A stretch of DNA of 64,000 nt, from assembly GCF_000237925.1 (NCBI RefSeq), contig NC_031495.1, positions 51,530,746-51,594,745 on the forward strand. The letters run 5' to 3'. The notes under the pieces are model-generated. The model had not been told where the DNA came from. It ran no database searches and saw nothing but the letters and a program-made list of their open reading frames with translations. The position numbers and the translations under genes are program-made. Positions 25,060 through 35,935 of this stretch are shown here, piece after piece. Position 1 is the first letter of the stretch; the number at the start of each line of letters is the position of its first letter. Source of the stretch: Schistosoma mansoni. Taxonomy: Eukaryota; Platyhelminthes; Trematoda; Strigeidida; Schistosomatidae.

Positions 25060-26109
25060 TTACATATATTCCGGGTTTTTATTTTTGCATTTAAATGATG
25101 CCTGACCTGTTGACAAGAACAAGTCCCAGAAGTGTTTTCTACGCTTCAACAGCTTCCGGGTTTCCTTATTAATCCATGGAGGGCAATGTGATAGCTTACG
25201 TACTGACCATGGGATAAACGGTTGAGTTACGGATTCGAACGTAGACTTGAACCTATTCCATGCATCATCAATCGATCCATCAGCATCGACCGACCAGTCA
25301 ATCGAGATAGCATAGTCCCTGATTGCCGGAATATTAGCTCTCCAGATATTAGGACGGGGTGGAGCAGATGCAAATTCTATACCATGTATCCGGAACTTAA
25401 AGGAAAGTACGACATGGTTACTATTCACCAGTGGGGGAAGGTGTTGAATGTCGACGATATCTTCACAGTGGTGTGTGAAGACAAGGTCTATCAATGACGG
25501 ATTATGTTTCAAGTCTATATGCGTCGGCTTAACGATACATTGTACAAGTGCACATTGAATAATTGATGACAGAAGGACGCTATCGAAACCCCCACCTGGA
25601 GCTGTGAGCTCTATCCAGTTTATATGGGGTGCATTGAAGTCTCCAACGATGAGACAACATTCTGCTTTACTCCGAGAACAGACGTGTTTTAGGATAAAGT
25701 CGTCAGCGAGACAACACGGACTACGATATATTCCTCCTATCGTCACTAACCCGTTTCTAGACCTAATTGTACAACATACTACCTCACACGTACCACTTAC
25801 ATGCGCCTCCGATATGATCGAGTTTGTGCGGAAGTGGTCCCTAACATATAATATTATGCCTCCTCCCTTGCGACTTCTAACTCTATCACTTCTGATACAG
25901 ATGTAGCCTGAAATGACTGGAGAACATTCTATATCTACAGTGAACCAAGTTTCGGTGATAACAATTATATCCGGATTTAATTCGTCTACCATCAAACTTA
26001 GCTCAGACATCTTATTCCGAAGACTACGAGCATTCGTGTAACACACATTTAAGGTGTTTTTGGAGACATACGTTCTACCCACACAGGTCTCGGAAGCATT
26101 GGCTTCCAA
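25060..26109 (-). pseudogene. LINE ORF2 part 1: AP-type endonuclease
   Basis: 350 codons. Motifs in order: VCYTNARSLRNK (about residues 23-34), ITETWF (about 51-56, catalytic Glu), GGGIILYVRDHF, GGIYRSP, VGDFNAPHINW (about 156-166), SLIDLVFT (about 207-214) and VNSNHVVLSFKF (about 227-238). The last motif is normally S-D-H; here it reads S-N-H, a change at a catalytic position. The frame is then lost by a shift near 25060-25080; the C-terminal part resumes as AKSRTAYERQLAYNS in the next frame. Confidence 0.88.
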
Positions 26110-26459
26110 GACCTGACTACCCGAAAACCCTTAATCGTAAGGTTCGCTTCACCGTTTAGCCTTCGAGTTTTTAACTCTGTTAGGGCATTCTTCCACTTGA
26201 TCCGATCCTCAAGTGACCAGTCGGGTCGAATACGAATGTTTGAGTCACGAGTTTTGCGTGCGTTATTTAGTACTACGTCCCTTTCCTCAAAATTACCGAG
26301 TACTAATTTAAGGATCCTTCTCTGTTGGGTTTCGCCTCCAACATATTTACCGAGTCTGATGACTTTCGAGATATGTACCCCTGGGACCTCATCGGGCAGT
26401 ATATTTCTGATGAGAGATCCCACTAACTGCAGGTTGTGGTGGTCGAGCTTGCTTGTCAT
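26049..26459 (-). CDS. LINE ORF1-like protein (CR1-like element)
   Basis: 137 codons from MTSKLDHHNLQLVGSLIRNI to the stop, rich in charged residues (NIRIRPDWSLEDRIKWKNAL). It overlaps the start of the endonuclease frame by about 60 bases, in another frame. Other LINE ORF1 proteins bind the element RNA; no zinc knuckle or RRM is visible here, so the role rests on position. It may lack its N-terminus. Confidence 0.6.
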   Translation of the reverse strand: MTSKLDHHNLQLVGSLIRNILPDEVPGVHISKVIRLGKYVGGETQQRRILKLVLGNFEERDVVLNNARKTRDSNIRIRPDWSLEDRIKWKNALTELKTRRLNGEANLTIKGFRVVRSWKPMLPRPVWVERMSPKTP

Positions 26460-26884
26460 GATGAACTAATCGAGCTATACTGGCTGGAACAATCGTTCCT
26501 AGAGGTCCTACTATGCCAGACAGGTGGGTTGAAGAGCGGTATGACTAAAAACAGCAAATCCAAGGTCCAAGGGTGAAGTCGTACTGTTGACTATACAAAG
26601 GCGTGACGACAGTAAGGTGTTTTCCCCAGACACCTAGCATAACAGCAATGTTACCTTCCCACAAAGGTAGTGTGGGGTTAAAAAAGGTTGACCTTAAAAG
26701 TGTACACCTCACCTTAGCCCACGAGTATCCGTCTCCGACGGTAAGGTCTCAACAAATACGGAGCTAACAAAAAATTACCCACAAAACGGTCGTGTGTGAC
26801 CGACTTTAAATAGTCGTCCCTTGGGTACTGCGGTCACTCTCTCAGGTCACTAAGATCACTTGTAATCCAATTTCCTTTTCAGGT

Positions 26885-28795
26885 ACCTCTAGAAGAACCC
26901 TTCCACGCTGTGGGCAACCGGGAAGTGATAACTGCCCTTATACTTCGAACAGCACTCAAGATCTCTGTGTTCATAACCAATTCCCTTCAATTCCTATTAT
27001 TCCTCCCACTTCGTCTTTCAACACTAAACAGTCTGAATGGAACGTTGAAGTTGGTCCTCCGACTCTAGCTGAAGTTCAAAAGGCTATAGGTAATCTGAAA
27101 CGAGGAAGAGCAGCTGGTCCAGATGTCTTTAGCTATGGTGGTCCAATTTTAGCGATTAGGTTGACTAATATTTTAGCTAAAATCTGGTAGTTGGGCGTAA
27201 TCCCATATGACTGGTCACAATCTCTGATTGTCCCAATATATAAGAAGGGGTCCAAATCATCCTGTGATAATCATAGAGGGATTAGTTCGACTAATATAGC
27301 ATCTAAAATACTAGCCTCAATAGTTATTGGGCTCCTAACTAAGACTCGTGAACTGCAAACACGAGAAAATCAGACTGGCTTCAGACCTGGCCGTGGCTGT
27401 ATCGACCACATCTTCACTATTCATCAGGTTTTAGAACACAGACATGCTTATCTGCGTCCGACAATGATAGTTTTTCTTGACTTGAAAGCAGCATTCGACT
27501 TCATAGACCTAGAGGTTCTGTGGTAGTGTCTATCATTGAAAGGTGTACCTCAGAAGCACATAAACCTTGTGAAGGCTCTTTACTCGAACACTACCAGTCG
27601 AGTGAGAGCTTATGCTAACTGTCATCTGATTTCGCAACCTTAGATGGTGTCCGACAAGAGTGTCTACTATCTCCATTTTTGTTTAACTTCATCATAGACC
27701 TACTTGAAATAACGTTTTCGTCGACTGAATTTTCAGGAATTGATCTCCTTCCAGGAGGTCCACTTATCCACTTAGAATACGCAAATGACAGTCCTGTTTG
27801 GTGAAGACGCTGACAAAATGCAAAGTTTTTTGTTAGCACTGAGTAACAACGCCAGGATATTTGGAATGCGTTTCTCCCCCTTTAAATGTAAATTGTTACT
27901 CCAGGACTGACCTGCGTCAACACCTGAACTAAGGATAGGGAGTGAAGTAGTCGAACGCATCGACAACTCCACTTATCTTGGAAGTCTGATCAACCCTAAT
28001 GAGGTGGTGTCTGACGAAATCTCAGCACGGATTCAAAAAGCTCGTTTGGCTTTTGCCAACTTACGTCATCTATGGCGAAGACGAGATATCCGTCTATCAA
28101 TTAAGGGATGAGTATACTGCGCAACAGTTCGTTCTGTTCTACTTTACGGCTGTGAAACATGGCCATTAAGAGTAGAGAATGCGCGTAATTTACCAGTATT
28201 TGATCACAGATATCTTAAAAATATTGCTGGGATCACCGGGTAAGTAATAGCGAGGTTAGAGACAGGGTATTAGGGAACGATGGTAAATCAGTTGGTAAGG
28301 TCATGAATCTTCATCGACTGAGATGATTGGGCCACGTGTTATGTATGCCTGAACACCGATTACCACGACGTGCTATGCTGACTAGTATTGGCGACGGTTG
28401 GAAGAGAGTTAGGGGCGGCCAAACCGAAACGTGACATCAGTGCTTGAAGTCACTAACTTCTGGTCTGAGCCATGTTGGTAAATGCAGACTACCTGGTTGG
28501 GGTCCGCGTGACTATTGTAACCAATGGTTGGAGACTGTGTGACATGGCTCAGAATCGATCACAATGGCGTAGGTGTATATACTCTTTATCTTCCCTTAAA
28601 CTATGAGATTAAAATTGCTTCATATCTTTCTTCCTGTACTATATCCTTATATACAATTTTTCGTTTATATATTACCACCACTAAATTAACTACTTCTATG
28701 AATTCGGTGTTCATCTTGTTTTGCTAATGAGGTATTGCAACTTGGACCGATGCATATATGTGCCTGGTCCTACGTTGTAGCTGACTGACTGACTG
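26885..28795 (+). mobile_element. RTE-clade LINE (SR3/Perere-3-like), 5'-truncated and broken
   Basis: The pol part runs from an approach region (LKRGRAAGPDVFSYGG near 27096) through RT and the C-terminal domain to a short 3' region ending in a TGAC repeat (28781-28795). The N-terminal endonuclease is absent. Several stops and shifts break the frame, so it is dead. Its 3' half (27850-28795) matches the minus-strand copy at 34808-35759 closely. Confidence 0.85.
27191..27526 (+). pseudogene. RTE reverse transcriptase fragment
   Basis: Readable block with YDWSQSLIVPIYKKGSKSS, NHRGISSTNIASKILASIV, QTGFRPGRGCIDHIFTIHQV and motif A VFLDLKAAFDF. A stop follows after LEVLW. Further on, the catalytic YADD box reads LEYANDSP (about 27772-27795), so the second aspartate pair is lost. 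Past that, [16 protein letters not shown] and [14 protein letters not shown] (28136-28180) mark the C-terminal domain. Confidence 0.85.
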
Positions 28796-29278
28796 TACAC
28801 ACCTGTCTTGTTTTGTAATTTAATAATATAACTACGCCTTTAAAACCGTAAATGGTGAAATCAGGTCCTCTGGTATGCTAAAGGGAGATCGTTTGTGTGT
28901 ATCACATTAACCTAAAGGTTCAAAAATAACCCAGTTTAGTAACCATATACAGGTTTACGTTTCTGACTCCAAACCAGTTAAATGTTTTAACCACAGCCAC
29001 TGTATTAAAAGATGCGATGTTAGGTTAATAACTTTACTTGGCTCTTGTATGACTGTTTCAGAAACGCAGTATATCCATGTTACGGGATTGAAGAAATGCT
29101 CGTATGCCATTCAGTAGATGATACAAACTTTGTAAACCTCCACATTTCTATCTTACTTTAACTGATGTTTTTTATTTGCTATCGTTTCGTCAAGAAGTGG
29201 ATAATTTCCTCCTACATATTGATAACATCTGCTTCACTCCATTTTAATAACTCATTTTCTGTATTAAATGCATTTCAG
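28796..29278. other. Upstream of the Bcl-2 start exon
   Basis: Only about 480 bases separate the RTE element from the acceptor of the first coding exon, so this is an intron or 5' UTR intron of the Bcl-2 gene and the promoter lies further left, within or beyond the LINE block. Confidence 0.5.
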
Positions 29279-29759
29279 AATGTCTAATTCTACGGATTTC
29301 CGACTACAAACCTCAGTATTATGTCACTCTTTCCTACTAGCTAGTACAAATAAACAGGATGCCAGTTACCTGACTGACTTAGCTGACAACACGAATACTG
29401 ATCTAACTTTTGTTCCTAATGGACAAGAAATTATCAAATCATTACTTCAGTTGGTCAGAGATTTTAATCAACGTTTCAGTCGAACACATGAAATAGAACC
29501 AGTTGCTGAAAGTTTGGGTATCGATTCCGACAAACCAGTTGATAAGACAGCTTTGGAAATATTCTATCTTGAAGTATTAGATGGCTTATTTGAAAAATTA
29601 AACTGGGGACGTATTGTAGCAATGTTTGCATTTCTACGTATACTGGTCTTAAGATTATCCAAACATGGACATAGTGATGCAATAAAGATGCTTATCAAAA
29701 TAACAAGTCAGTATTCCGATGAGAAGTTGAAGAATTGGATTAATCTTCATGATGGTTGG
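29279..29759 (+). CDS. Bcl-2 family protein exon with start codon, BH3-like and BH1
   Basis: Acceptor GCATTTCAG at 29270-29278 and donor GTACGT at 29760. It encodes residues 1-160, including the BH1 motif and the first half of BH2. The frame stays open past the donor to 29849, but that extension is intronic, because BH2 and the membrane anchor resume in the exon at 32317. Confidence 0.9.
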
Positions 29760-32469
29760 GTACGTCGTTTACCTTTACTTACCATATTCGTTTTTTCTTT
29801 GATCCAACCAAAATTCTTAGAATGGAGCCTTTTTTCTCTAAAAAGTTAGTAATCTTGTGGAACGTTTGGTTAAGCCAAATCCTTGATTGAAGAAAACAAG
29901 TATCCTATGAATTTGGGTCCGAAACTCATGAATTTCATGGTTCGCTACTAAGTCCTCTCAGTATTCCTGACATAACAGCTAGTTAATACAACTGTATATA
30001 CTGTGTTCGTCTAGCTAGTCGACTCTGATTGCTGTCATTATTTTGACTCCATATTTGACTTTTTAAATTTTACCCAAATGTGTAACAATCTTGATCGACA
30101 CATACTTTTGGAACATGCTGTTTTGTTTGTTACTCACTTCCATGTGTTTTTAAAATAGTTAAGATTTGTAGGGCTACAGTAGATTTATACCCCAAATGAG
30201 TTTTTTAATTGGACAGTCTTATGAATCATAAAATACTTGTTTCATCTTAGCTTTCTCTGTCCTATAGTTAGGTGGTTATCGTTATATTATCCGAGTTTTT
30301 CTTAAACTTTTACAGTCATTCACCAGTGGGTAGTTGCAGCAACATTAGTAGCAGCGGATGAGTAATTGATCTATTGGCTTACACTGAGCACCTTCAGTTA
30401 GTGAGTCGTGGGTTGGGAAAAAAGAAGCCTATCGAGGTTTATATTGCCGGATAGTAATACCATTGGCTGTCATACGAATCAAATGTCCTCGTACTCTCGT
30501 GCGAAAACCTGTGCATGGTAATCCAACAGGGCGGGTTTAGTTTTTATACTAAAGTTTTTGTTCAAGCTGAATCAATTCGTGTAGTAATAATGGTCAATAA
30601 CCTTGGATTATACCGTTTCTCTGTGATATATTTAATCTGTAATACCTTTTAGATTTAGATATTGTAATAAGGAGACGAAGATTATTAGAATTATGTGATA
30701 TATTAGCGCAGTGCATTTTGAACAATCTGACCAAACGCATACTGGTTAAGAACATTCATATATGAAAAATTAAAAGGTCAGTTAGACAAGTGGAACGTAA
30801 GGGGAAACCAAGATAACATGTAAAATAATGTTTAAAAATGTGAAATTCACCACACTGAATAATAAAACAGTATTACCAGGGTTGGTCAAGGGTGTGAACA
30901 AACTATTTTTGAACACAAAAGGGGATTCAATTTTCGTATGATCAAGGCCTCAATAAACCTGAGTTTACGCCTTTGAACACTTGTACAAGCCAAAGAAGTT
31001 GAGTTAAGATCAATCTTATTACCTGTTTCAACCATGTATTTAGCAATAGAGGACAATGACTGTTAGTCATATACTCTTATTGGGTCATTTGGTTTCATTT
31101 ATTTTCGCAACCATTTAGGTACGTGTTCAGATACTCTAATTTGCATACCACGATTGCTCTTCCTTATGTATGTATGGCCACACACACACATGTAAATTGA
31201 CAGACTCATTGGAATGTGACTCAATAGTTTACCTGCCGTTTAGGTTTCGGGTGAAGCATGGACCTTGTTTTTCCGGTAATAATGACCTTTTACCGCATAG
31301 GATGTTTTGCTGACAATTAATTTCAGCTTTTGTTTCAACATAAGTCTATTCGACTTACCTCTGGATGGTAGGGTGATGTAGACAGGCTTTTTCTGTGCCA
31401 AAGATGTAGTTATGTAGTGCATGAGAACACAAGTGGGGACAATTGAATGTATTTAAACACAAAATTACAGAACATCTTAGTAAAATTTGAGAACTATACA
31501 GTGAATACTTAGTTTGCAAAATGCCAATCAATTGTCTGAAACTTGACTGTTCCTTTTGCAAATATTAGTCAATCGTCTCAGACTTTAATATCCCTGCCTT
31601 TTCATGCCAATTGCTTTCTGTTCCCATTCTTTCCTTCTCAATCTTTTTGAGCTTCTGCTGCCAGACATTCTATTCCTGACTAGCGGTATATACCACTTGT
31701 GTCGACATAAGTAGCACACACCACCGCGGGTCTCTTTATACTGTGATTTTTCCATCGATTTATGAATTTTAAAAAATAACCATTTTCCACTAATGTTTTG
31801 TTCAACAACCTCATTTAATCATCAATAGCATCGTTTGTACAAATACGGTTAATCCTTTTAAACAGGGTCTCTATTTGATAGTAGTCTTCGTCTTCGTATT
31901 ACGTTATCCAAATTTATCAGAGGGACTTATTGTTTGAAACCCTACAGATTATTTGACATTACCGATCATATTCTGAGGCCATTCATGATTGATGGTTTTT
32001 ATAACATCCGATATGCATACACCTACCACAATTTCTTCACATTTCACACCAAATGACGCATGCGCTCTACAACAAATCCCACGTTGAACGTTATTGAGAT
32101 TGGACAATTTATTTAGTATAAAGTTAATTTGTAAATCATATTTACATTCGGTAGTTTTAATGTTTGATTGTTTCCCTAAAAAAGTTTGGGCCAAACCGCC
32201 AAGCGAAATGTTAGAGTTATTCTGATTTCAATCATTGAGGATTTTTACAAATATGATTTTCTTTTTCAGTATTCTGCTTCGATATTTTCTGTTCTAATTT
32301 CGATTTTCTATTACAGTCTGGATTAATCGAATTCAGTGGTCACCAATTTGTAAATGATGGACAGGAACTAATCTGGAAAACACTACGTAATGTTGGTGGG
32401 CTTGCCACTGGAGCTGTTGGAGCACTGGGTTTAGCTGCTCTTGTCGGTTATATCGCAAATAAGATTTAA
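29280..32469 (+). CDS. Bcl-2 family apoptosis regulator, 2 coding exons
   Basis: Coding exons 29280-29759 and 32317-32469 join in phase 0 into 210 residues. BH1 is seen at about residues 101-120 (LFEKLNWGRIVAMFAFLRIL, with the NWGR signature). BH2 spans the splice (LKNWINLHDGW then SGLIEF). The C-terminus has a glycine/alanine-rich hydrophobic anchor (about residues 188-206) ending in NKI, as in tail-anchored outer-mitochondrial-membrane members. A BH3-like stretch VAESLGIDSD sits at about residues 78-87. Known of the family: such proteins control outer-membrane permeabilisation by BH3-groove binding. Whether this one is pro-survival or Bak/Bax-like cannot be decided by eye, although NWGR and the W..GGW-like BH2 resemble Bak. 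ATG 29280 directly follows a TTTCAG acceptor, so at least one 5' untranslated exon lies upstream. The intron holds an LTR-like repeat at 31413-31724. Confidence 0.9.
31413..31724 (-). mobile_element. LTR-like repeat (fossil) in the Bcl-2 intron
   Basis: Same family as the repeats at 7.6 and 8.1 kb, about 312 bases, ends TGTAGTGCATGAG and CACACACCACC on the plus strand. No internal genes seen. Confidence 0.58.
32317..32469 (+). CDS. Bcl-2 family protein last coding exon (BH2 end, membrane anchor)
   Basis: Acceptor TTCTATTACAG at 32306-32316. It encodes 50 residues and TAA: SGLIEFSGHQFVNDGQELIW, a linker helix, then a hydrophobic tail GAVGALGLAALVGYIANKI. The 3' UTR follows; an AATAAA at about 33604 is a possible but distant poly(A) signal. 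Confidence 0.9.
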   Translation, partial: SGLIEFSGHQFVNDGQELIWKTLRNVGGLATGAVGALGLAALVGYIANKI

Positions 32470-34441
32470 TTCTATGGAATTATGTTTGCAAAATATTGAT
32501 CGGGCTTTCGTTTATTAGTAATATCAGTTGGACTATCACTACCGCTGTTAATTTCTCTTTTTTTTAATTACTCATCCTCTTACCACTAAAGAGGACAATT
32601 AATTACCTTTTTTGTGCTTACATCCTCAACACGTGTTATGTGATTGAAATTTTTTGAAACTTTCCTTTTTTTTCTCTGAGTTCATCCATATTTGCTTTCT
32701 TGTTGTGCCTATAATCAAAATAATGAAAGTAACAATCATTATTATTCTCTGTGCCTGACATTTCATCATTTTACGTTAAATTCCGTTTTTCACAAGTTTA
32801 CTCGTCACTACTTTGGAGCAATCCAAATCACAAGTTAATGAATTAACATTTCACATCAAACATTGTAGATAGTTGAAAATAATAATAATCACTAACTGGT
32901 GTATCATCTTTATCCAAAAACTATGAGTTAAACTGATACTGTTTTTCTCATTTTCTTTGTGTTTATAAAGAAACAAAATCTATTTCCCTGTATTTAATAT
33001 TCCCATCCCCTTGTTTCATCATTTTACATATGTTGTTTTCCTCTTAAATAACATTTATTATCTAGTCTTTACATTATTTATCATTTCACATTATTGACAT
33101 TATTGTTGGTTAATTTTTAGCGCCTTACCTTTACTACTTATTTGGTGTATTGTGTGTATTGAAAAAAGGTGTAATTTCCGTGTAATAGTGAAGTTTTATC
33201 GAATAATGTGTATGCAACACCTACGCATATATATATATATAATGGTGGTTTTTACTTCTGCTTCTTTTTTTTCTGTGCATACATGCATTTATCTATTGAA
33301 GTTCAGTTGCTTTTGAGTTAAATTTGTTAGCTTATTTATTTTTGATAAGCATGTTTGTTTCTAAAAAATTGGAGAATGTATTCTATATACATGGGATATA
33401 TATGATGTGTTACGTATTGTACTTACAATGGTTTCTAAATTATATAACATCCAACTCTACCTACTTCAATAGATTCTTAGCCAATGTAATTCTTGTTAAG
33501 AGATGGTTGGTACATCGTCATGTTTGTATAACATTAAACATTGATTACTGAATTCTATTCGAATATATAGATGTGGTATGTCATCCAAAACCTAATAACT
33601 TGAAATAAAGCATTACACTCTACTATATACTGTGATGACTAGCCAGATTCGTCCAGAAAAGTTGACATAACTAATTACAAAGCAGAGAACTTAATTATTC
33701 AGCTAAATTGACATATTTATTACAAGTTACATGTGTTACATAAGTTTTATCTACTTATTATGCAAGGAAATCTAGAATCTGACAAATAAATGATGATAGA
33801 ATTACTTTGAAGTGATTCAATCTATTCTGCTCATCTAAATACATGTTAAGTTCGATCTTGGGATTATTTCAATCTTACTGTGGTTCATTTCAAGTATTGA
33901 CTCGTATTGTCTATTATTTCTCCCAAAGGGATGTTAATAAGTTGTGGAAATATGGCATACGAAACCATAAGTTTAAGTTTTTGCTCCTTTTTGTTAACTC
34001 AAAATTAGATTTTAAACTGTAGTCGTCCGTTTATTGCGAAGCTATTTAGGTTTATATACCAGATCAACCTTCAGTTTCTTCAGTCAAGTTCACAAAACCA
34101 TTGTTAATCCAGTTTCCCTTTTTATGTAGAATAAGGATAAATATCCTTTTACAGTATGATAAATTAGGATGCATCAACATTCCACATGCTTCTGATATCA
34201 CCCAATCTCATGTTGCTCACCATTAGCTCCCAACATTGTTACTTATTTCTTTTCTCTAGCACTAATGTAAGGTAGGACATTGAACATTTTGTTCTGCACT
34301 TTATTTTTAAAACTTTCTGACTGAATACATTAGTTCGCGGAAAAAATAGTTGATCATATTAGATTATTGATCTCAAGCGGTTATCAGTTTGTGCTCTTTC
34401 AATTGTTTACATATAAATGAAAAGTATGAGCCCTGTGAATA
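32470..34441. other. Bcl-2 3' UTR and intergenic DNA
   Basis: T-rich at first, as in 3' UTRs, with a (TA)n tract at about 33226-33241 and AATAAA at about 33604. Nothing else is recognised. Confidence 0.45.
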
Positions 34442-35935
34442 GGTGCCCCCAAACGCCCTGGTACGGCCGAGAGCGGGGAGAGTCCACTCTCCCTCTCGAA
34501 ATGCTCTCACATGGCCACGCCTATATAGCCTCTGCCAGGGAAGTCCTACTCACTGTCTTCTTGTGGCGGGGGTGTTGTTTACGAAATTGAGAGGACGAAA
34601 AGCGAATGTTCGGTGCTTTAACCGGCTGGTGGACACGGAGGGTCTGGTGCCCCTTTGTACCAATATGTATGTGTTTAAATAAATAAATAAACCTAGGGGA
34701 GTTGGAAAACCCTAATTCCAAACAAATGGTGCACATGGGCTCCAGTATCCTGAGGGAACAAATGGCGTATGAGTCAATCGTTGGTCAACGGCTACCATGG
34801 GACTGCAGTCAGTCAGCTACAACGTAGGACCAGGCACATATATGCATCGGTCCAAGTTGCCATACCTCGTTAGCACAACAAGATCAACACCGGATTCATA
34901 GTAGTTAATTTAGTGGTGGTGGTAGTATATAAATTATAGGTTGTATATAAGGATATAGTATAGGAAGGAAGAAAGTTATGAAGCAATTTTAATCTCAAGG
35001 TTTAAGGGAAGATAAAGAGTATATACACCTACGCCATTGTGATCGATTCTGAGCCATGTCACACAGTCTCCAACCATTGGTTATGATAGTCACGCGGACC
35101 CTAACCAGGTAGTCTGCATTTACCAACATGGCTCAGACTAGAAGTTAGTGACTTCAAACACTGATGCCACGTTTTCGTTTGGCCGCCCCTAACTCTCTTC
35201 CAACCGTCGCCAATACTAGTCAGCATAGCACGTCGTGGTAATCGGTGTTCAGGCATACATAACACGTGGCCCAACCATCTTAGTCAATGAAGATTCATAA
35301 CCTCATCAACTGATTTACCATCGTTCCCTAATACCCTGTCTCTAACCTCGCTATTACTTACCCGGTTATCCCAGCAGATGAGAGCAATATTTCTAAGGCA
35401 TCTGTGGTCAAATACTAGTAACCTACGAGTATCTTCTACTCTTAATGGCCATGTTTCACAGCCGTAAAGTAGAACAGAACGAACTGTTGCGCAGTATACT
35501 CGTCCCTTAATTGATAGACGGATATCTCGTCTTCGCCATAGATGACGTAAGTTGGCAAAAGCCAAACGAGCTTTTTAAATCCGTGATGAGATTTCGTCAG
35601 ACATCAACCCATTAGGACTGATCAGACTTCCAAGATAAGTGGAGTTGTCGATGCGTTCGACTACTTCACTCCCTATCCTTAGTTCAGGTGTTGACGCAGG
35701 TCAGTCCTGGAGTAACAATTTACATTTGGATGAGAAGAAACGCATCACAAACATCCTGGCATGGGACTGCATCTCCTCACGATGCTCCACTGCCTTGTGG
35801 ATTAGATCTTTAGGTCAAACTCTCCGGGTGTAGCCCTCACACAAATCAAATGAGATTTGTGTGGCGCATATATATCTGATGCCCCTTCATACCAATATTT
35901 ATGTGTTTTCATAAATAAAATGTGAGTAGGTGTCA
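34442..35935 (+). mobile_element. DR-A unclassified retroposon, split by an RTE insertion
   Basis: Left part 34442-34807 and right part 35760-35935 of one repeat, interrupted by the RTE copy at 34808-35759. Starts at CCCTGGTACGGCCGAGAG and ends CCAATATTTATGTGTTTTCA plus (AAAT)n-like tail. It also carries a short copy of the family's own 3' end at 34643-34691. No coding frame or known family was recognised; the A-rich tail suggests LINE-type mobilisation. Confidence 0.75.
34808..35759 (-). mobile_element. RTE-clade LINE 3' copy, inserted in a DR-A repeat
   Basis: Minus-strand, 5'-truncated copy of the same element as at 26885-28795, ending in the same TGAC-type tail (at 34808-34817). Readable block at 35565-35284: [59 protein letters not shown]. 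It is bordered by a 12-bp target duplication CATGGGACTGCA (34796-34807 and 35760-35771), and the flanks rejoin into an unbroken DR-A repeat. Confidence 0.9.

Larger units (their letters stand above)
23230..26880 (-). mobile_element. CR1-like LINE (SR1/Perere type), nearly full length
   Basis: Order on the minus strand: a GC-richer 5' region (26880-26460) without a long frame, the end of ORF1, an AP endonuclease, a reverse transcriptase and a short 3' region. ORF2 is broken into three readable blocks (25060-26109, 24576-25019, 23297-24439). The RT blocks look like the CR1/Jockey group; the family name is a guess. No target duplication was identified. The 5' end abuts the plus-strand RTE element at about 26880. 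Confidence 0.85.
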
